A stretch of 64,000 nucleotides of DNA from Phaeospirillum sp. (GTDB lineage Bacteria; Pseudomonadota; Alphaproteobacteria; Rhodospirillales; Magnetospirillaceae): the NCBI GenBank assembly GCA_030824585.1, contig JAVBXM010000014.1:1-64000 (forward strand), given 5' to 3'. Positions 45,629 through 58,927 of this stretch are shown in pieces. Each line of letters begins with the position of its first letter. Position 1 is the first letter of the stretch. The translations under genes were made by a program, and so were the position numbers. A model generated the notes under the pieces. The model ran no database searches. It was not told where the DNA came from and saw only the letters and a program-made list of their open reading frames with translations.

Positions 45629-46831
45629 CTACGCCCTCACCTCGGACGCCAGGCTGCGTTCCAGTTCGGCCATGCCACCGGGCATATCCACCTTGCCGCC
45701 GGCCGCCCGCATGGCGGAACCAAGGGCGTGCAGGGTGCGGAACAGGTTCGGTGCCCGGCTCTGCTCGCCCATCTGGCCGATACGGACGATGGGCAGGCCG
45801 AAGGCGCCGGAGATTTCCACCTTGTGCACCTGGCTCATGATGTGGCGGACCTGATCGGCCGAGATGTGCTCGGGCAGTTCGATACCCACCACCGAGTTGA
45901 GGCGGGAATCTTCCTCGATCAGCAGTTTCAGGCCCATGGCCAGCACGCCGCGCTGCAGCGCCGTCGAACACTGGGCATGGCGGCGGAAGCGGCCCGGCAG
46001 GGTCTCGTCGCCGATCAGGCGCAGCGCCTCGTGCAGCGCCAGGATACCCGACACCGGGGCGGTGTAGTGGTAGGAGTGGTTGTGCCAGAACTGGTGTGCC
46101 AGACGCGCGTCCAGGCACCAGTGCGCCATGGGGGCGTTGCGCTTCTCGATGCGGGCGAAGGCCTCTTCCGAGAAGGCGATCAGCGACACGCCGGGAATGG
46201 ACGACAGGCCCTTCTGGCCGCCGGTGATGATGGCGTCGACCATCCACTCGTCCATTTCCATTTCCATGGTGGACAGCGTGCAGACGGCGTCGACGATGTT
46301 GAGACAGCCGTACTTCTTGCCCAGACGGCAGATTTCGACGAGATCGCGGTTCCACACCGTGTTGGAGGTCTCGCCCTGCACCACGGTCAGAATCTGGTAC
46401 TGGCCGCTTTTCAGCGCCTTTTCCACGTCCTCGGCGGCGATGGCCCGCTTGTCGGGAGCGTCCAGGCGGGTGACGTCGCCGCCCACCCGATCGGCCATCT
46501 CGGCCAGACGGCGGGAGAACAGGCCGTTGCAGATGCTGAGCACCCGGGTTCCCGGCTCCACCAGATTGGCGATGGCCATCTCCATGGCGGCCGAGGCCGG
46601 GCCGGCCACGCCCATCACGTGGGGCGAAGCGGTCTGGAAGACGTAACGCCCCATGGTCTTCACCTGCTCGATCACCGCATTCATGGTGTCGCCCAGGTGG
46701 TTGATGATCAGCGAGTTGGCCATGGCCACCTTGGGCGGAATCGGCACGGGGCCGGCGCCCATCATCAACAGGGGTTCGTCAGGCAGGATGTTGTCCAGGG
46801 GGATGACAGTGGGGGGCGTGGGGTATTTCAT
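45629..46831 (-). CDS. Class V aminotransferase (alanine-glyoxylate / pyridoxamine-pyruvate type)
   Basis: A 400-residue PLP enzyme. Features: LLMMGAGPVPIPPKVAMA, the phosphate-binding HVMGVAGPASAAMEMAIANL, TVVQGETSNTVWN, NIVDAVCTLSTMEM with the PLP Asp, and the Schiff-base Lys in ITGGQKGLSSIPGVSLIAFS. The class includes serine- and alanine-glyoxylate transaminase and pyridoxamine-pyruvate transaminase; the sequence around the Lys suits the last two. The substrate is not decided. It has its own terminator downstream. Confidence 0.85.
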   Translation of the reverse strand: MKYPTPPTVIPLDNILPDEPLLMMGAGPVPIPPKVAMANSLIINHLGDTMNAVIEQVKTMGRYVFQTASPHVMGVAGPASAAMEMAIANLVEPGTRVLSICNGLFSRRLAEMADRVGGDVTRLDAPDKRAIAAEDVEKALKSGQYQILTVVQGETSNTVWNRDLVEICRLGKKYGCLNIVDAVCTLSTMEMEMDEWMVDAIITGGQKGLSSIPGVSLIAFSEEAFARIEKRNAPMAHWCLDARLAHQFWHNHSYHYTAPVSGILALHEALRLIGDETLPGRFRRHAQCSTALQRGVLAMGLKLLIEEDSRLNSVVGIELPEHISADQVRHIMSQVHKVEISGAFGLPIVRIGQMGEQSRAPNLFRTLHALGSAMRAAGGKVDMPGGMAELERSLASEVRA

Positions 46832-46870
46832 GATCCATCCTAAGGCCGGGCTTCGGCCTATACTCCTTTT

Positions 46871-49800
46871 TCAGGCCGATGCCAATTCCGCCAGTTTACC
46901 AATGACGTTGCGCAACCCGACGATGCGCTGCTTGGGGTCCTCCCAGGCGCGGAGGAAGACGATCTTGTGGTCGGGGCGGATCTTGCACGAACCGGCCGAC
47001 CGCGCGATGAACTGCACCAGGGCGGCCGGATTGGCGAAGACGTTGCCGCGCAAGGAGACCACGGCGCCCTTGGGGCCCGAATCCACCTTGTCGATGCCGG
47101 CCAGCTTGCACAGCGCCTTGATGGCGACCACTTCCAGCAGGTTCTCCACCTCGGGCGGCAGCTTGCCGAAGCGGTCGATCAATTCGGCGGCCAGTGCCTC
47201 GATCTCCGCCTGATCGGCCACCGAGCCGATGCGGCGGTAAAGGGACAGGCGTACCGACAGGTCGGCCACATAGGTCTCGGGAATCAGCACCGGCGTGCCC
47301 ACGGCGATCTGCGGCGACCATTCCTCGGCGGCCTCGCCCCCCTGCCCGCCCTTGGCGGCGGCCACCGCCTCCTCCAGAAGCTGCTGGTAGAGCTCGATGC
47401 CCACCTCGCGGATGTGGCCCGACTGCTCCTCGCCCAGCAGGTTGCCGGCGCCGCGAATGTCGAGGTCGTGGCTGGCGAGCTGGAAGCCGGCCCCCAGGGT
47501 ATCCAGGGCCTGCATCACCTGCAGCCGCTTTTCCGCCGCCTTGGACAGCACCTTGTCGTTGGGCAGGGTGAAATAGGCGTAGCCGCGCGTCTTGGACCGC
47601 CCCACCCGGCCGCGCAACTGGTAAAGCTGGCCCAGGCCGAACATATCGGCCCGATGGATGATCAAGGTGTTCACCGAGGGCATGTCGATGCCGGATTCGA
47701 TGATGTTGGTGGACAGCAGCACGTCGTACTGCTTGTCGCCGAACGCCACCATCACCTCTTCCAGGTCGGCCGGTGCCAATCGACCGTGGGCCACCGCGGT
47801 CTTGACCTCGGGCACCAGCTTGGCGAGGCGTTCGGCCACCCGGTCGATATCGGCGAGGCGCGGGCAGACGTAGAATACCTGCCCGCCGCGATAGCGTTCG
47901 CGCAGGATGGCTTCGCGCAGCACCACCGGATCATAGGGCAGCACGAAAGTCCGCACCGCCAGGCGGTCCACCGGCGGGGTGGCGATGACGCTCATCTCCT
48001 TGACCCCCGACAGCGCCATCTGGAGCGTGCGGGGAATGGGCGTGGCAGTCAGCGTCAGGACATGGACGTCGGATTTCAACTGCTTCAGCCGCTCCTTGTG
48101 GGCGACGCCGAAATGCTGCTCCTCGTCGATGATCAGCAGGCCCAGGCGCTTGAAGCCGATACCCTTGGCCAGCAGGGCGTGGGTGCCGACCACGATGTCC
48201 ACCGAGCCGTCGGCCACCCCGGCCTTGACCTCGGAAGCGGTCTTGGCGGTGACGAGGCGCGACAATTGCTCGACCCGCACCGGCAGGCCGGCGAAGCGCT
48301 CCTTGAAGGTGCGGTAATGCTGGCGGGCCAGCAGGGTGGTGGGCACCACCACGGCGACCTGCAATCCCTGCAAGGCCGCCACGAAGGCGACACGCATGGC
48401 CACCTCGGTCTTGCCGAAGCCCACATCGCCGCAGATCAGGCGGTCCATGGGGCGGCCGGAGGCCAGATCGGCGATGGAATCCTCGATGGCGCGAAGCTGG
48501 TCGTCGGTCTCGGCGAAGGGGAAACGGGCGCAGAACTCGTCGTACAGCCCCTCGGCCGGGACCAGGGCCTCGCCCTGGCGCATCTGGCGTTGGGCGGCGA
48601 TACCGATCAACTGGTCGGCGATGTCGCGGATACGTTTCTTCAGCTTGGCCTTGCGGGCCTGCCAGGCGGTGCCGCCCAGCTTGTCCAGCGACACGCCGGC
48701 CTGCTCCGAGCCGAAGCGGGTGAGGACGTCGATGTTCTCCACCGGCACGAACAGCTTGTCGCCGCCGTCATAGATCACCCGCAGGCAATCGTGGGGAGCG
48801 CCCGATACCTCCAGGGCGACCAGACCGTCATAGCGGCCGATGCCGTGCTCGACGTGCACCACCAGGTCGCCCTCGGCCAGGGCCGAGGCCTCGGCGATGA
48901 ACTGGGCGCCCTTCTTCTTCTTGCGGGCCGGCCGGGCCAGACGGTCACCCAGGATATCCTGCTCGGTGACCACGGCCAGCCCGGGCGTTGTGAAGCCGTG
49001 GTCGAGGCCAAGCACCGCCACCGCCACCCGGCCCTTGTCCAGGGCCTGGGCCTCGGCCCAGCTTTCCACCGTCTCCAGGCCCTTGATGCCGTGGTCCTTC
49101 AGAACCCCGGCCAGACGGTCGCGCGAGCCTTGGGTCCAGGCGGCGATCACCATGCGGCGGCCGGCCTTGGCCTGTTCCTCGGCATGTTCGCGCACGCAGT
49201 CATAGACGTTGATGCCCGGCCGGGCCCGCATATCGGCGAAGTCGCGGCCCAGGCGTCCGCCGGCATCCACGGCGTCCCCCTCGCCCTCCACCACGTCGAA
49301 GGGCGACAGGTGCAGCACCGGGCGCACCGCCAGCAGGCGGTCCCATTCCGGACGCTCGAGATACAGCCGCTCGGGGGCAATGGGGTGATAGACCATGCCG
49401 GATTCGGTCAGCCCCGAGCCGGAAAGACCGGCGCGGGCGTCGAAATATTCCAGCACCAGGGCGTGACGGGCGGTCAGAGCCTCGTCCGACTGGTGGTCCA
49501 GCACCACCGCCGCCTCGGGCACATAGGCGAACAGGGTGTCGAGGCCGTCATGGAACAGCGGCAGCCAATGTTCCATCCCGTTGAACTTGATGCCCTCGGA
49601 TATGGCCTCGTAAAGCGGGTCCGGTCCGGAGATCACTCCGAACATCTCGCGGTAATTGGTGCGGAACCGGGCGATGGACGCCTCGTCCAGCCCCACCTCG
49701 CTGACCGGGCGGCAGACGAAGCCGTCCACCGGGCCGGTGGTGCGCTGGCTCATGGGATCGAAGGACCGCACGGAATCGATCTCGTCGCCGAAGAAGTCCA

Positions 49801-50350
49801 GGCGCAGCGGTTCGGACGAGCCCGGCGGGAACAGATCGACGATGCCGCCCCTGACCGCGTATTCGCCTGGCTCCATCACCGTATCGGCACGCACATAGCC
49901 GTTCTTGGACAAGAAACCGATCAGCTTGTCCATGGACAGCCGCGAGCCCTTGCGGGCGTCGAGCGTCGCCGAGGCCAGCGCCTCGCGCGGCGGCACCCGC
50001 TGCGCCAGGGCGGGAACGGTGGTCAGCACCACGAAGGCGCCCTTCACCCCGTCGGCAAGACGCGCCAGGGTGTCGATGCGCCGCGCCACCATGTCCACAT
50101 GGGGCGACACGCGGTCATAGGGCACGCAATCCCAGCCGGGAAATTCCAGCACGCGGAGATCGGGGGCGAAGAAGGCCAGGGCCTCGGCCATGCGGGCCAT
50201 GCGGCCTTCGTCGCGGGCCACGTGCACGATGCCGCCCTCCGCGCCGGCACCGGCCGCCAGTTCGGCCAGCAGCAGGGCATCGCGCCCTTCCGGCGCCCCG
50301 GCGACCTTGCGGCGCCCGGGCTCTGAGAGAAGATTATCGATAGTTTTCAA
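46871..50350 (-). CDS. mfd: Transcription-repair coupling factor Mfd
   Basis: A 1159-residue protein of standard length. The N-terminal UvrB-like part (LRVLEFPGWDCVPYDRVSPH, YAVRGGIVDLFPPGSSEPLRLDFFGDEIDS) is followed by the RNAP-interaction domain (EGDLVVHVEHGIGRYDGLVALEV), and the RecG-like translocase has GDVGFGKTEVAMR, LLIIDEEQHFGVAHKERLK, LTATPIPRTLQMAL, STNIIESGIDMPSVNTLII and QLRGRVGRSKTRGYAYF. It removes stalled RNA polymerase and recruits UvrA. The start is TTG at 50350, overlapping the sdhE stop as TTGA, so initiation probably depends on coupling. uvrA and recG lie within 7 kb. Confidence 0.97.
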   Translation of the reverse strand: MKTIDNLLSEPGRRKVAGAPEGRDALLLAELAAGAGAEGGIVHVARDEGRMARMAEALAFFAPDLRVLEFPGWDCVPYDRVSPHVDMVARRIDTLARLADGVKGAFVVLTTVPALAQRVPPREALASATLDARKGSRLSMDKLIGFLSKNGYVRADTVMEPGEYAVRGGIVDLFPPGSSEPLRLDFFGDEIDSVRSFDPMSQRTTGPVDGFVCRPVSEVGLDEASIARFRTNYREMFGVISGPDPLYEAISEGIKFNGMEHWLPLFHDGLDTLFAYVPEAAVVLDHQSDEALTARHALVLEYFDARAGLSGSGLTESGMVYHPIAPERLYLERPEWDRLLAVRPVLHLSPFDVVEGEGDAVDAGGRLGRDFADMRARPGINVYDCVREHAEEQAKAGRRMVIAAWTQGSRDRLAGVLKDHGIKGLETVESWAEAQALDKGRVAVAVLGLDHGFTTPGLAVVTEQDILGDRLARPARKKKKGAQFIAEASALAEGDLVVHVEHGIGRYDGLVALEVSGAPHDCLRVIYDGGDKLFVPVENIDVLTRFGSEQAGVSLDKLGGTAWQARKAKLKKRIRDIADQLIGIAAQRQMRQGEALVPAEGLYDEFCARFPFAETDDQLRAIEDSIADLASGRPMDRLICGDVGFGKTEVAMRVAFVAALQGLQVAVVVPTTLLARQHYRTFKERFAGLPVRVEQLSRLVTAKTASEVKAGVADGSVDIVVGTHALLAKGIGFKRLGLLIIDEEQHFGVAHKERLKQLKSDVHVLTLTATPIPRTLQMALSGVKEMSVIATPPVDRLAVRTFVLPYDPVVLREAILRERYRGGQVFYVCPRLADIDRVAERLAKLVPEVKTAVAHGRLAPADLEEVMVAFGDKQYDVLLSTNIIESGIDMPSVNTLIIHRADMFGLGQLYQLRGRVGRSKTRGYAYFTLPNDKVLSKAAEKRLQVMQALDTLGAGFQLASHDLDIRGAGNLLGEEQSGHIREVGIELYQQLLEEAVAAAKGGQGGEAAEEWSPQIAVGTPVLIPETYVADLSVRLSLYRRIGSVADQAEIEALAAELIDRFGKLPPEVENLLEVVAIKALCKLAGIDKVDSGPKGAVVSLRGNVFANPAALVQFIARSAGSCKIRPDHKIVFLRAWEDPKQRIVGLRNVIGKLAELASA

Positions 50351-50625
50351 ATCGGTGCGGCTTCGCTTTGAACGAATGTCTTGATCATCGCCATCACGTC
50401 GTGGTCGAGATGGGCCGGAACGTCCGCCTTGCCGGTCACCCAGTTGAACAGGTCGGAATCATTTTCGGCGATCAGCGATTCGAAACGCTCGGCCTGACCG
50501 GACGACAGCGTTTCCAGATACTTGGCGGCGAAACCGCCAAACAGAATGTCGTTCTCGTTGGAGCCCATATGGTGGGCGCGGAACATCAGGCGCTTCAGTC
50601 GATCTTGATCCATTGCATCCGGCAT
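50347..50625 (-). CDS. sdhE: FAD assembly factor SdhE
   Basis: A 92-residue helical protein; an ATG at codon 5 (MDQDRLKRLMFRA) is an alternative start. The family motif, normally RGxxE, appears as HHMGSNENDILFGGFA, so the usual Arg before Gly is Met while the Gly and Glu are kept. The ending DLFNWVTGKADVPAHLDHDVMAMI matches the conserved NW region. SdhE promotes covalent attachment of FAD to succinate dehydrogenase. Linkage to mfd and divergence from recG is a usual alphaproteobacterial arrangement. Confidence 0.9.
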   Translation of the reverse strand: MPDAMDQDRLKRLMFRAHHMGSNENDILFGGFAAKYLETLSSGQAERFESLIAENDSDLFNWVTGKADVPAHLDHDVMAMIKTFVQSEAAPI

Positions 50626-50684
50626 TGCGTCGGTTTCGGAGCCGACTAGGATATAGCCCCTCGTCGTCCGAATGTCAGCCCGCC

Positions 50685-52764
<2,080 letters not shown>

Positions 52765-52766
<2 letters not shown>

Positions 52767-52830
52767 ACCACGAAGACACAGAGGCACGAAGAAACACGAA
52801 GAAGATTTTTTCTTCGCGCCTTCGTGGTTC
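52765..52830. repeat. Palindromic CACGAAG-type intergenic repeat between recG and the GDT1 gene
   Basis: Short direct repeats of the form CACGAAGA/CACAGAGG fill 52768-52803, and the whole is a palindrome: GAACCACGAAG (52765-52775) pairs with CTTCGTGGTTC (52820-52830), and inside CGAAGAA (52797-52803) pairs with TTCTTCG (52810-52816) around a T-rich loop. It overlaps the recG stop by 2 bp and lies between convergent genes, where it can serve both as terminator and as an interspersed element. A relative (ACACCAAGAACACCAAGAGG) is at 45461-45480. Confidence 0.65.
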
Positions 52831-52845
52831 AAGTTATTTTATTCC

Positions 52846-53427
52846 CTACCCCATCACCGTCTTGCCCACATCGGTCAGCGCCAGCACGCCCAGGATGGCG
52901 AACAAGGCGGCGGCGACCATGCGCACCAGCTTCAGGGGCAGCTTCTCGGCCATGGCGTTGCCCACGAACACGGCGGGCACGTCGGCGATCAGCATGCCCA
53001 GCGTCGTGCCGGCGGTGACCAGCAACAGGTCGCCAAAGCGCGCACCCAGGGCGATGGTGGCGATCTGGGTCTTGTCGCCGATCTCGACCAGGAAGAACGA
53101 GATGGTGGTGGCGACGAAGGGGCCGGCCTTCTCCCACATCCGGGGCTGGTCGTCCTCGTCCATCTTGTCGGGAACCAGGGTCCAGGCGGCCATGGCGATG
53201 AAGGAAAGACCAACGATCCAGCGCATCGTTTCGGGGCCGATCCAGCGGGCGACCTCGACGCCAAGCCAGGCCGCCAGGCCGTGATTGGCCAGCGTCGCCA
53301 CCAAGATACCGGCCACCACGGCCACGGGCTTCCTGAACTTGGCGGCGAGCAACAGGGCGAGAAGCTGGGTCTTGTCGCCGATCTCGGCGGCGGTGACCAC
53401 GGCAAGCGATACGAACAGGGAATCCAT
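52846..53427 (-). CDS. GDT1/TMEM165 family (UPF0016) cation exporter
   Basis: A 193-residue membrane protein started at MDSLFVSLAVVTAAEIGDKTQ. Two inverted halves each have the family motif: AAEIGDKTQLLALLLAAKF in helix 1 and FLVEIGDKTQIATIALGARF in helix 4, with about six helices in total. The family exports Mn2+ (and Ca2+) out of the cytoplasm. The riboswitch upstream fits a manganese-export role well. Longer in-frame starts upstream run through the riboswitch and are not used. Confidence 0.92.
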   Translation of the reverse strand: MDSLFVSLAVVTAAEIGDKTQLLALLLAAKFRKPVAVVAGILVATLANHGLAAWLGVEVARWIGPETMRWIVGLSFIAMAAWTLVPDKMDEDDQPRMWEKAGPFVATTISFFLVEIGDKTQIATIALGARFGDLLLVTAGTTLGMLIADVPAVFVGNAMAEKLPLKLVRMVAAALFAILGVLALTDVGKTVMG

Positions 53428-53507
53428 GAAGCACCAAATGGGGGATTGGGCGATGCATGACCAATGGCCCGGAATCCCGCCCAATCCCTGGGACGCAAGA
53501 ATTCCGA

Positions 53508-53613
53508 AGCCAAAGGTCTCGCCAAGCTGTTCCGCCGGACGCGCCATGGGCCAAAAGGCCCAAGTCTGTTGACGCGCCCCCTTCTGATGGCCGAAGGCGG
53601 CTACTCCCCAATG
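53508..53613 (-). promoter_or_regulatory. yybP-ykoY (Mn2+) riboswitch
   Basis: The minus-strand leader of the GDT1 gene contains the hallmark GGGGAGTAGC (53609-53600) at its 5' side, a central pair of GGCGCGTC segments forming an internal helix, and the 3' strand GGCGAGACCTTTGGC. These are the conserved elements of the yybP-ykoY motif, a Mn2+ sensor that turns on exporters of the MntP and UPF0016 families. About 80 nt separate the aptamer from the ATG, enough for an expression platform; that part contains ATTGGGCGG and CCCAATCCCC, which could pair near the ribosome site. Confidence 0.85.
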
Positions 53614-53622
53614 ACGGGGCGG

Positions 53623-53651
53623 ACCATACCCATGCCAGCCATGCCGGGCAA
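53623..53651 (-). promoter_or_regulatory. Candidate promoter of the riboswitch leader
   Basis: On the minus strand TTGCCC (53651-53646), a 17-nt spacer and TATGGT (53628-53623) form a good sigma-70 type promoter whose start would fall a few bases before the riboswitch motif GGGGAGTAGC. The region is shared with the divergent uvrA gene. Confidence 0.55.
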
Positions 53652-53720
53652 GCCCTTTATCCGCCGCCCGAATCTCTCTAACATCCCGCCCCTGTTTTGA
53701 TGGAAGTGGATTGGCCTGAT

Positions 53721-56564
<2,844 letters not shown>

Positions 56565-56770
56565 CCCATTGGCGGGGGCGGATTTTCCGCCCCTTCCGAA
56601 TCCTTCGTCGTAAATACGTTACTTTAAGAAAAAGGCCCGCTTCTCGATTCAATTCACTGATGCAATGAATTTTTGACTGGAGTCCGGGCGGGCCATTACT
56701 TCAAAATCTCTGGACAGCAGATTCTTTTCTTGCAACATTGACCCCCTTGGATCGCAAGAAGAGTCGTCCC

Positions 56771-57484
56771 ATGAGGTTCCTTCGCGTCATCACCGTGCTA
56801 TCCGCCCTTGCGGCGGTATCGGCCTGTGCCGCGACCGAACCCGTGGCCGTGACCGCTTCTTCTCCCGCTTCCGTCGTCGCCGCGCCGCCCCCGGCCCCCA
56901 CTCCGGCTCCGACCACGGTCGAGGAAGTGGCGGTTCCGCCCCAGCCCGTGGCCGTTCATTTCAACCACGGCAAGGCCGACATCACCGGCTCGACCATGCA
57001 GGTGCTGTGGGGACTGGCCCCGGCGCTCAAGGCCGCCGAACCCTCGGTGATCCGCATCCAGGGCTTCACCGATGCCTCGGGCAAGGCGGCCTACAACAGG
57101 ATTTTATCCGAGAAGCGGGCCCAGGCGGTCGCCGACCAGCTCCGCAAGCTCGGCGTCACCGCCAGGATCGAGGTGGTGGGCCAGGGCATCGTCAAGGGCG
57201 GCAAGAAGGGAACCAAGGATCAGGGCGCCCGTCGCGTCGAGATCCGTTGGGAGCCCGCCGCCTCCGCCAAGACGTCCGCCTCGGTTCCGGTTCCGTCCGA
57301 CACCCTGAAGGCCCAGGCCGACGCGCCTGATCTGGGCGTCAACGACATTGCCGGCGCCGCTCCGGCCGCGTCCGCGGCCGAAGCGGTGTCTTACGCCGGT
57401 TTCACGCCGGTTTCCGGGTCGCCCCTGGTCGCGGATTGGGCCACGTCCCGCGAGGCGACCGGACCTCCGGTCATTCTTTCTTAG
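56771..57484 (+). CDS. OmpA-family lipoprotein
   Basis: A 237-residue protein with a lipoprotein signal (ITVLSALAAVSAC, Cys near residue 20), a Pro/Ala/Thr-rich linker (SVVAAPPPAPTPAPTTVEE), and an OmpA C-terminal type domain: VAVHFNHGKADITGSTMQVL, VIRIQGFTDASGKAAYNRILSEKRAQAVADQL, GARRVEIRWEP. The domain binds peptidoglycan non-covalently, so it probably links the outer membrane to the wall. A disordered Ala-rich tail follows. The 206-bp gap before it contains a weak GC hairpin after uvrA (GGGGCGGATTTTCCGCCCC) and no clear promoter. Confidence 0.85.
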   Translation: MRFLRVITVLSALAAVSACAATEPVAVTASSPASVVAAPPPAPTPAPTTVEEVAVPPQPVAVHFNHGKADITGSTMQVLWGLAPALKAAEPSVIRIQGFTDASGKAAYNRILSEKRAQAVADQLRKLGVTARIEVVGQGIVKGGKKGTKDQGARRVEIRWEPAASAKTSASVPVPSDTLKAQADAPDLGVNDIAGAAPAASAAEAVSYAGFTPVSGSPLVADWATSREATGPPVILS

Positions 57485-57546
57485 AGCGCGATGATAATAG
57501 ATCGACGCGGCTTCGCGCCGATCTATTATCTGAATCGCCCTCTAAC
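57483..57546. repeat. Palindromic interspersed repeat after the OmpA-like gene
   Basis: AGAGCG...CGCCCTCT encloses a long dyad: GATAATAGATC (57493-57503) pairs with GATCTATTATC (57520-57530), with CGCG pairing inside around GCTT. A second small palindrome, CGAATCGC-GAA-GCGATTCG, follows at about 57580-57599. The first starts 2 bp inside the stop codon of the OmpA-like gene. The AT-rich stem in a GC-rich genome and the AGAG/CTCT borders suggest a mobile palindromic element such as a MITE or REP derivative. Confidence 0.6.
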
Positions 57547-57615
57547 TTATTGATTAGAGGCGGATTCAGCTTCTCGGACGAATCGCGAAGCGATTCGACC
57601 TCAAAGCATCCGGCT

Positions 57616-57735
57616 CTAGATATACGCGGCAATCTGAGCCCGCCGGCGCCGCAGAGCCTCGGCATCCTCCACCTTGACCACCGGTTTCTGGGCGGGAGTG
57701 GTCTGGGTCTCGGCGGTCTGCTTGCTGCTTTTCAT
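57616..57735 (-). CDS. Possible 39-residue basic peptide
   Basis: A short minus-strand frame in an otherwise gene-free 580-bp stretch: it starts MKSSKQTAETQTTPAQKPVV and ends RRRRAQIAAYI. The third codon positions are strongly G/C as in real genes of this genome, and AAAGGACGG lies upstream of the ATG, though about 12 nt away. No family is recognised. The peptide is polar and basic with no membrane segment. It may be a real small gene or a chance frame. Confidence 0.35.
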   Translation of the reverse strand: MKSSKQTAETQTTPAQKPVVKVEDAEALRRRRAQIAAYI

Positions 57736-57912
57736 GATGGGGTCCGTCCTTTGCTTGGAGGCCAACTGCCTTCAAGCAAGGACAATGCCCCCCAATCATG
57801 GCGGCAAACGGGTCGCAATCTGGGCATTTTCAAGGCAACCCTTTCCAAGCCTGTTCGGCGCCCTCACATGTATCCTTGATACGGACTCCGACTGATCCGT
57901 TCACCAGATATG

Positions 57913-58015
57913 TCATCCCGAGCACAAGCGAGGGATCTCCGCCTGGACCATCGCCGCCAACCTGGAAATGCCGGGCCAGGACGAGATCCCTCCTTCCCAT
58001 GGTCGTCGGGACGAC
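57913..58015. repeat. Nested palindromic repeat upstream of arginase
   Basis: GTCATCCCGA (57913-57922) pairs with TCGGGACGAC (58006-58015) with one mismatch, and GAGGGATCTC (57931-57940) pairs perfectly with GAGATCCCTC (57983-57992). The wording GTCATCCCGAGC...GCGAGGGATCTC belongs to a widespread class of bacterial intergenic palindromic repeats. The rest of 57736-58063 shows nothing else that I can support. Confidence 0.65.
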
Positions 58016-58063
58016 ACTCCGAACGGTTCACCAGAGTTTGTATGACAGGCCCAGGAGGGCGCC

Positions 58064-58927
58064 ATGGATCGTCATTGCACGATCATCGCCGTCGGAGTTG
58101 GACAGGGCGCCCGCGACCCGGGATGCGCCGAAGGGCCGAGGGTTCTCAAGGAATCGGGGATGTTCGGGCGGCTGGCCGCCCATAGCCCTTCGCTGATCTG
58201 GCGCGACGTCCCGGTGGCGGTCTCCCTCGCCTCGCCCGCCCTGGCGGTGGCCCAGGCCTGCGACGCCCTGGCCGGAGCGGTGGCCGGAATCAAGGCCGAC
58301 GGCCGCTTTCCCATCGTCATCGGCGGCGACCATTCCATCGCCATGGGCACCTGGAGCGGCCTGCGCCGCGCCCTGCCGCCGCCCGGCCTGTTCGACCTGC
58401 TGTGGATCGACGCCCACATGGATTGCCACGATCCCTCCACCAGCCCGTCGGGCGCCCTGCACGGCATGCCGCTGGCCTGTCTGCTGGGGCGCTGCCATCC
58501 GCAACTGGCCGGGGTGGCCTGCCCCGCCCCGCCGCTCAGACCCGAACGGGTCACCCTGATCGGGGTGCGCAGCTTCGAGCCGGAAGAGGACGCCTTCACC
58601 CGCCAATCGGGCCTGCGCGTCATCCACATGGACGAGATCGCCGTCCGGGGACTGGCCGCCCTGCTGCCACGGCCCGCCGGCCTGTTCGGCATCACCCTCG
58701 ATCTCGACGCCATCGATCCCGAGGACGCGCCGGCGGTGGGCTCGCCGGTGCCGGGCGGCCTCCGTGCCGCCGAATTGCTGCAATGCCTGCGGCCGCTGCT
58801 GGCCTCGCCCCGCTGCCTCGCCCTGGAAATCGCCGAATACAACCCGCCGCACGACGTGGCGGGCAAGACCGCCGCCCTGGTGGAAACCATCCTGCGGGCG
58901 GCGGTGCAACCGGGAGAACCGCCATGA
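58064..58927 (+). CDS. rocF: Arginase
   Basis: A 287-residue ureohydrolase. The Mn2+ ligands are in VIGGDHSIAMG, LLWIDAHMDCHD and GITLDLDAIDPEDAPAVGSPVPGG; the N-terminal IIAVGVGQGARDPGCAEGPRVL matches arginase rather than agmatinase. It converts arginine to ornithine and urea. Its stop overlaps the start of the ornithine aminotransferase gene (ATGA), so the two form a two-step arginine-degradation operon yielding glutamate semialdehyde. GGAGGG precedes the ATG. Confidence 0.93.
   Translation: MDRHCTIIAVGVGQGARDPGCAEGPRVLKESGMFGRLAAHSPSLIWRDVPVAVSLASPALAVAQACDALAGAVAGIKADGRFPIVIGGDHSIAMGTWSGLRRALPPPGLFDLLWIDAHMDCHDPSTSPSGALHGMPLACLLGRCHPQLAGVACPAPPLRPERVTLIGVRSFEPEEDAFTRQSGLRVIHMDEIAVRGLAALLPRPAGLFGITLDLDAIDPEDAPAVGSPVPGGLRAAELLQCLRPLLASPRCLALEIAEYNPPHDVAGKTAALVETILRAAVQPGEPP

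Noticed and set aside
46967-50326. A 1119-codon open frame on the plus strand
   Set aside because: It is entirely antisense to mfd, which has complete family motifs; the antisense product is His/Gly/Gln-rich without any domain.
56565-56770. Promoter TTGACT followed by TTACTT before the OmpA-like gene
   Set aside because: The -10 match is poor and alternative spacings are no better, so no promoter is called.
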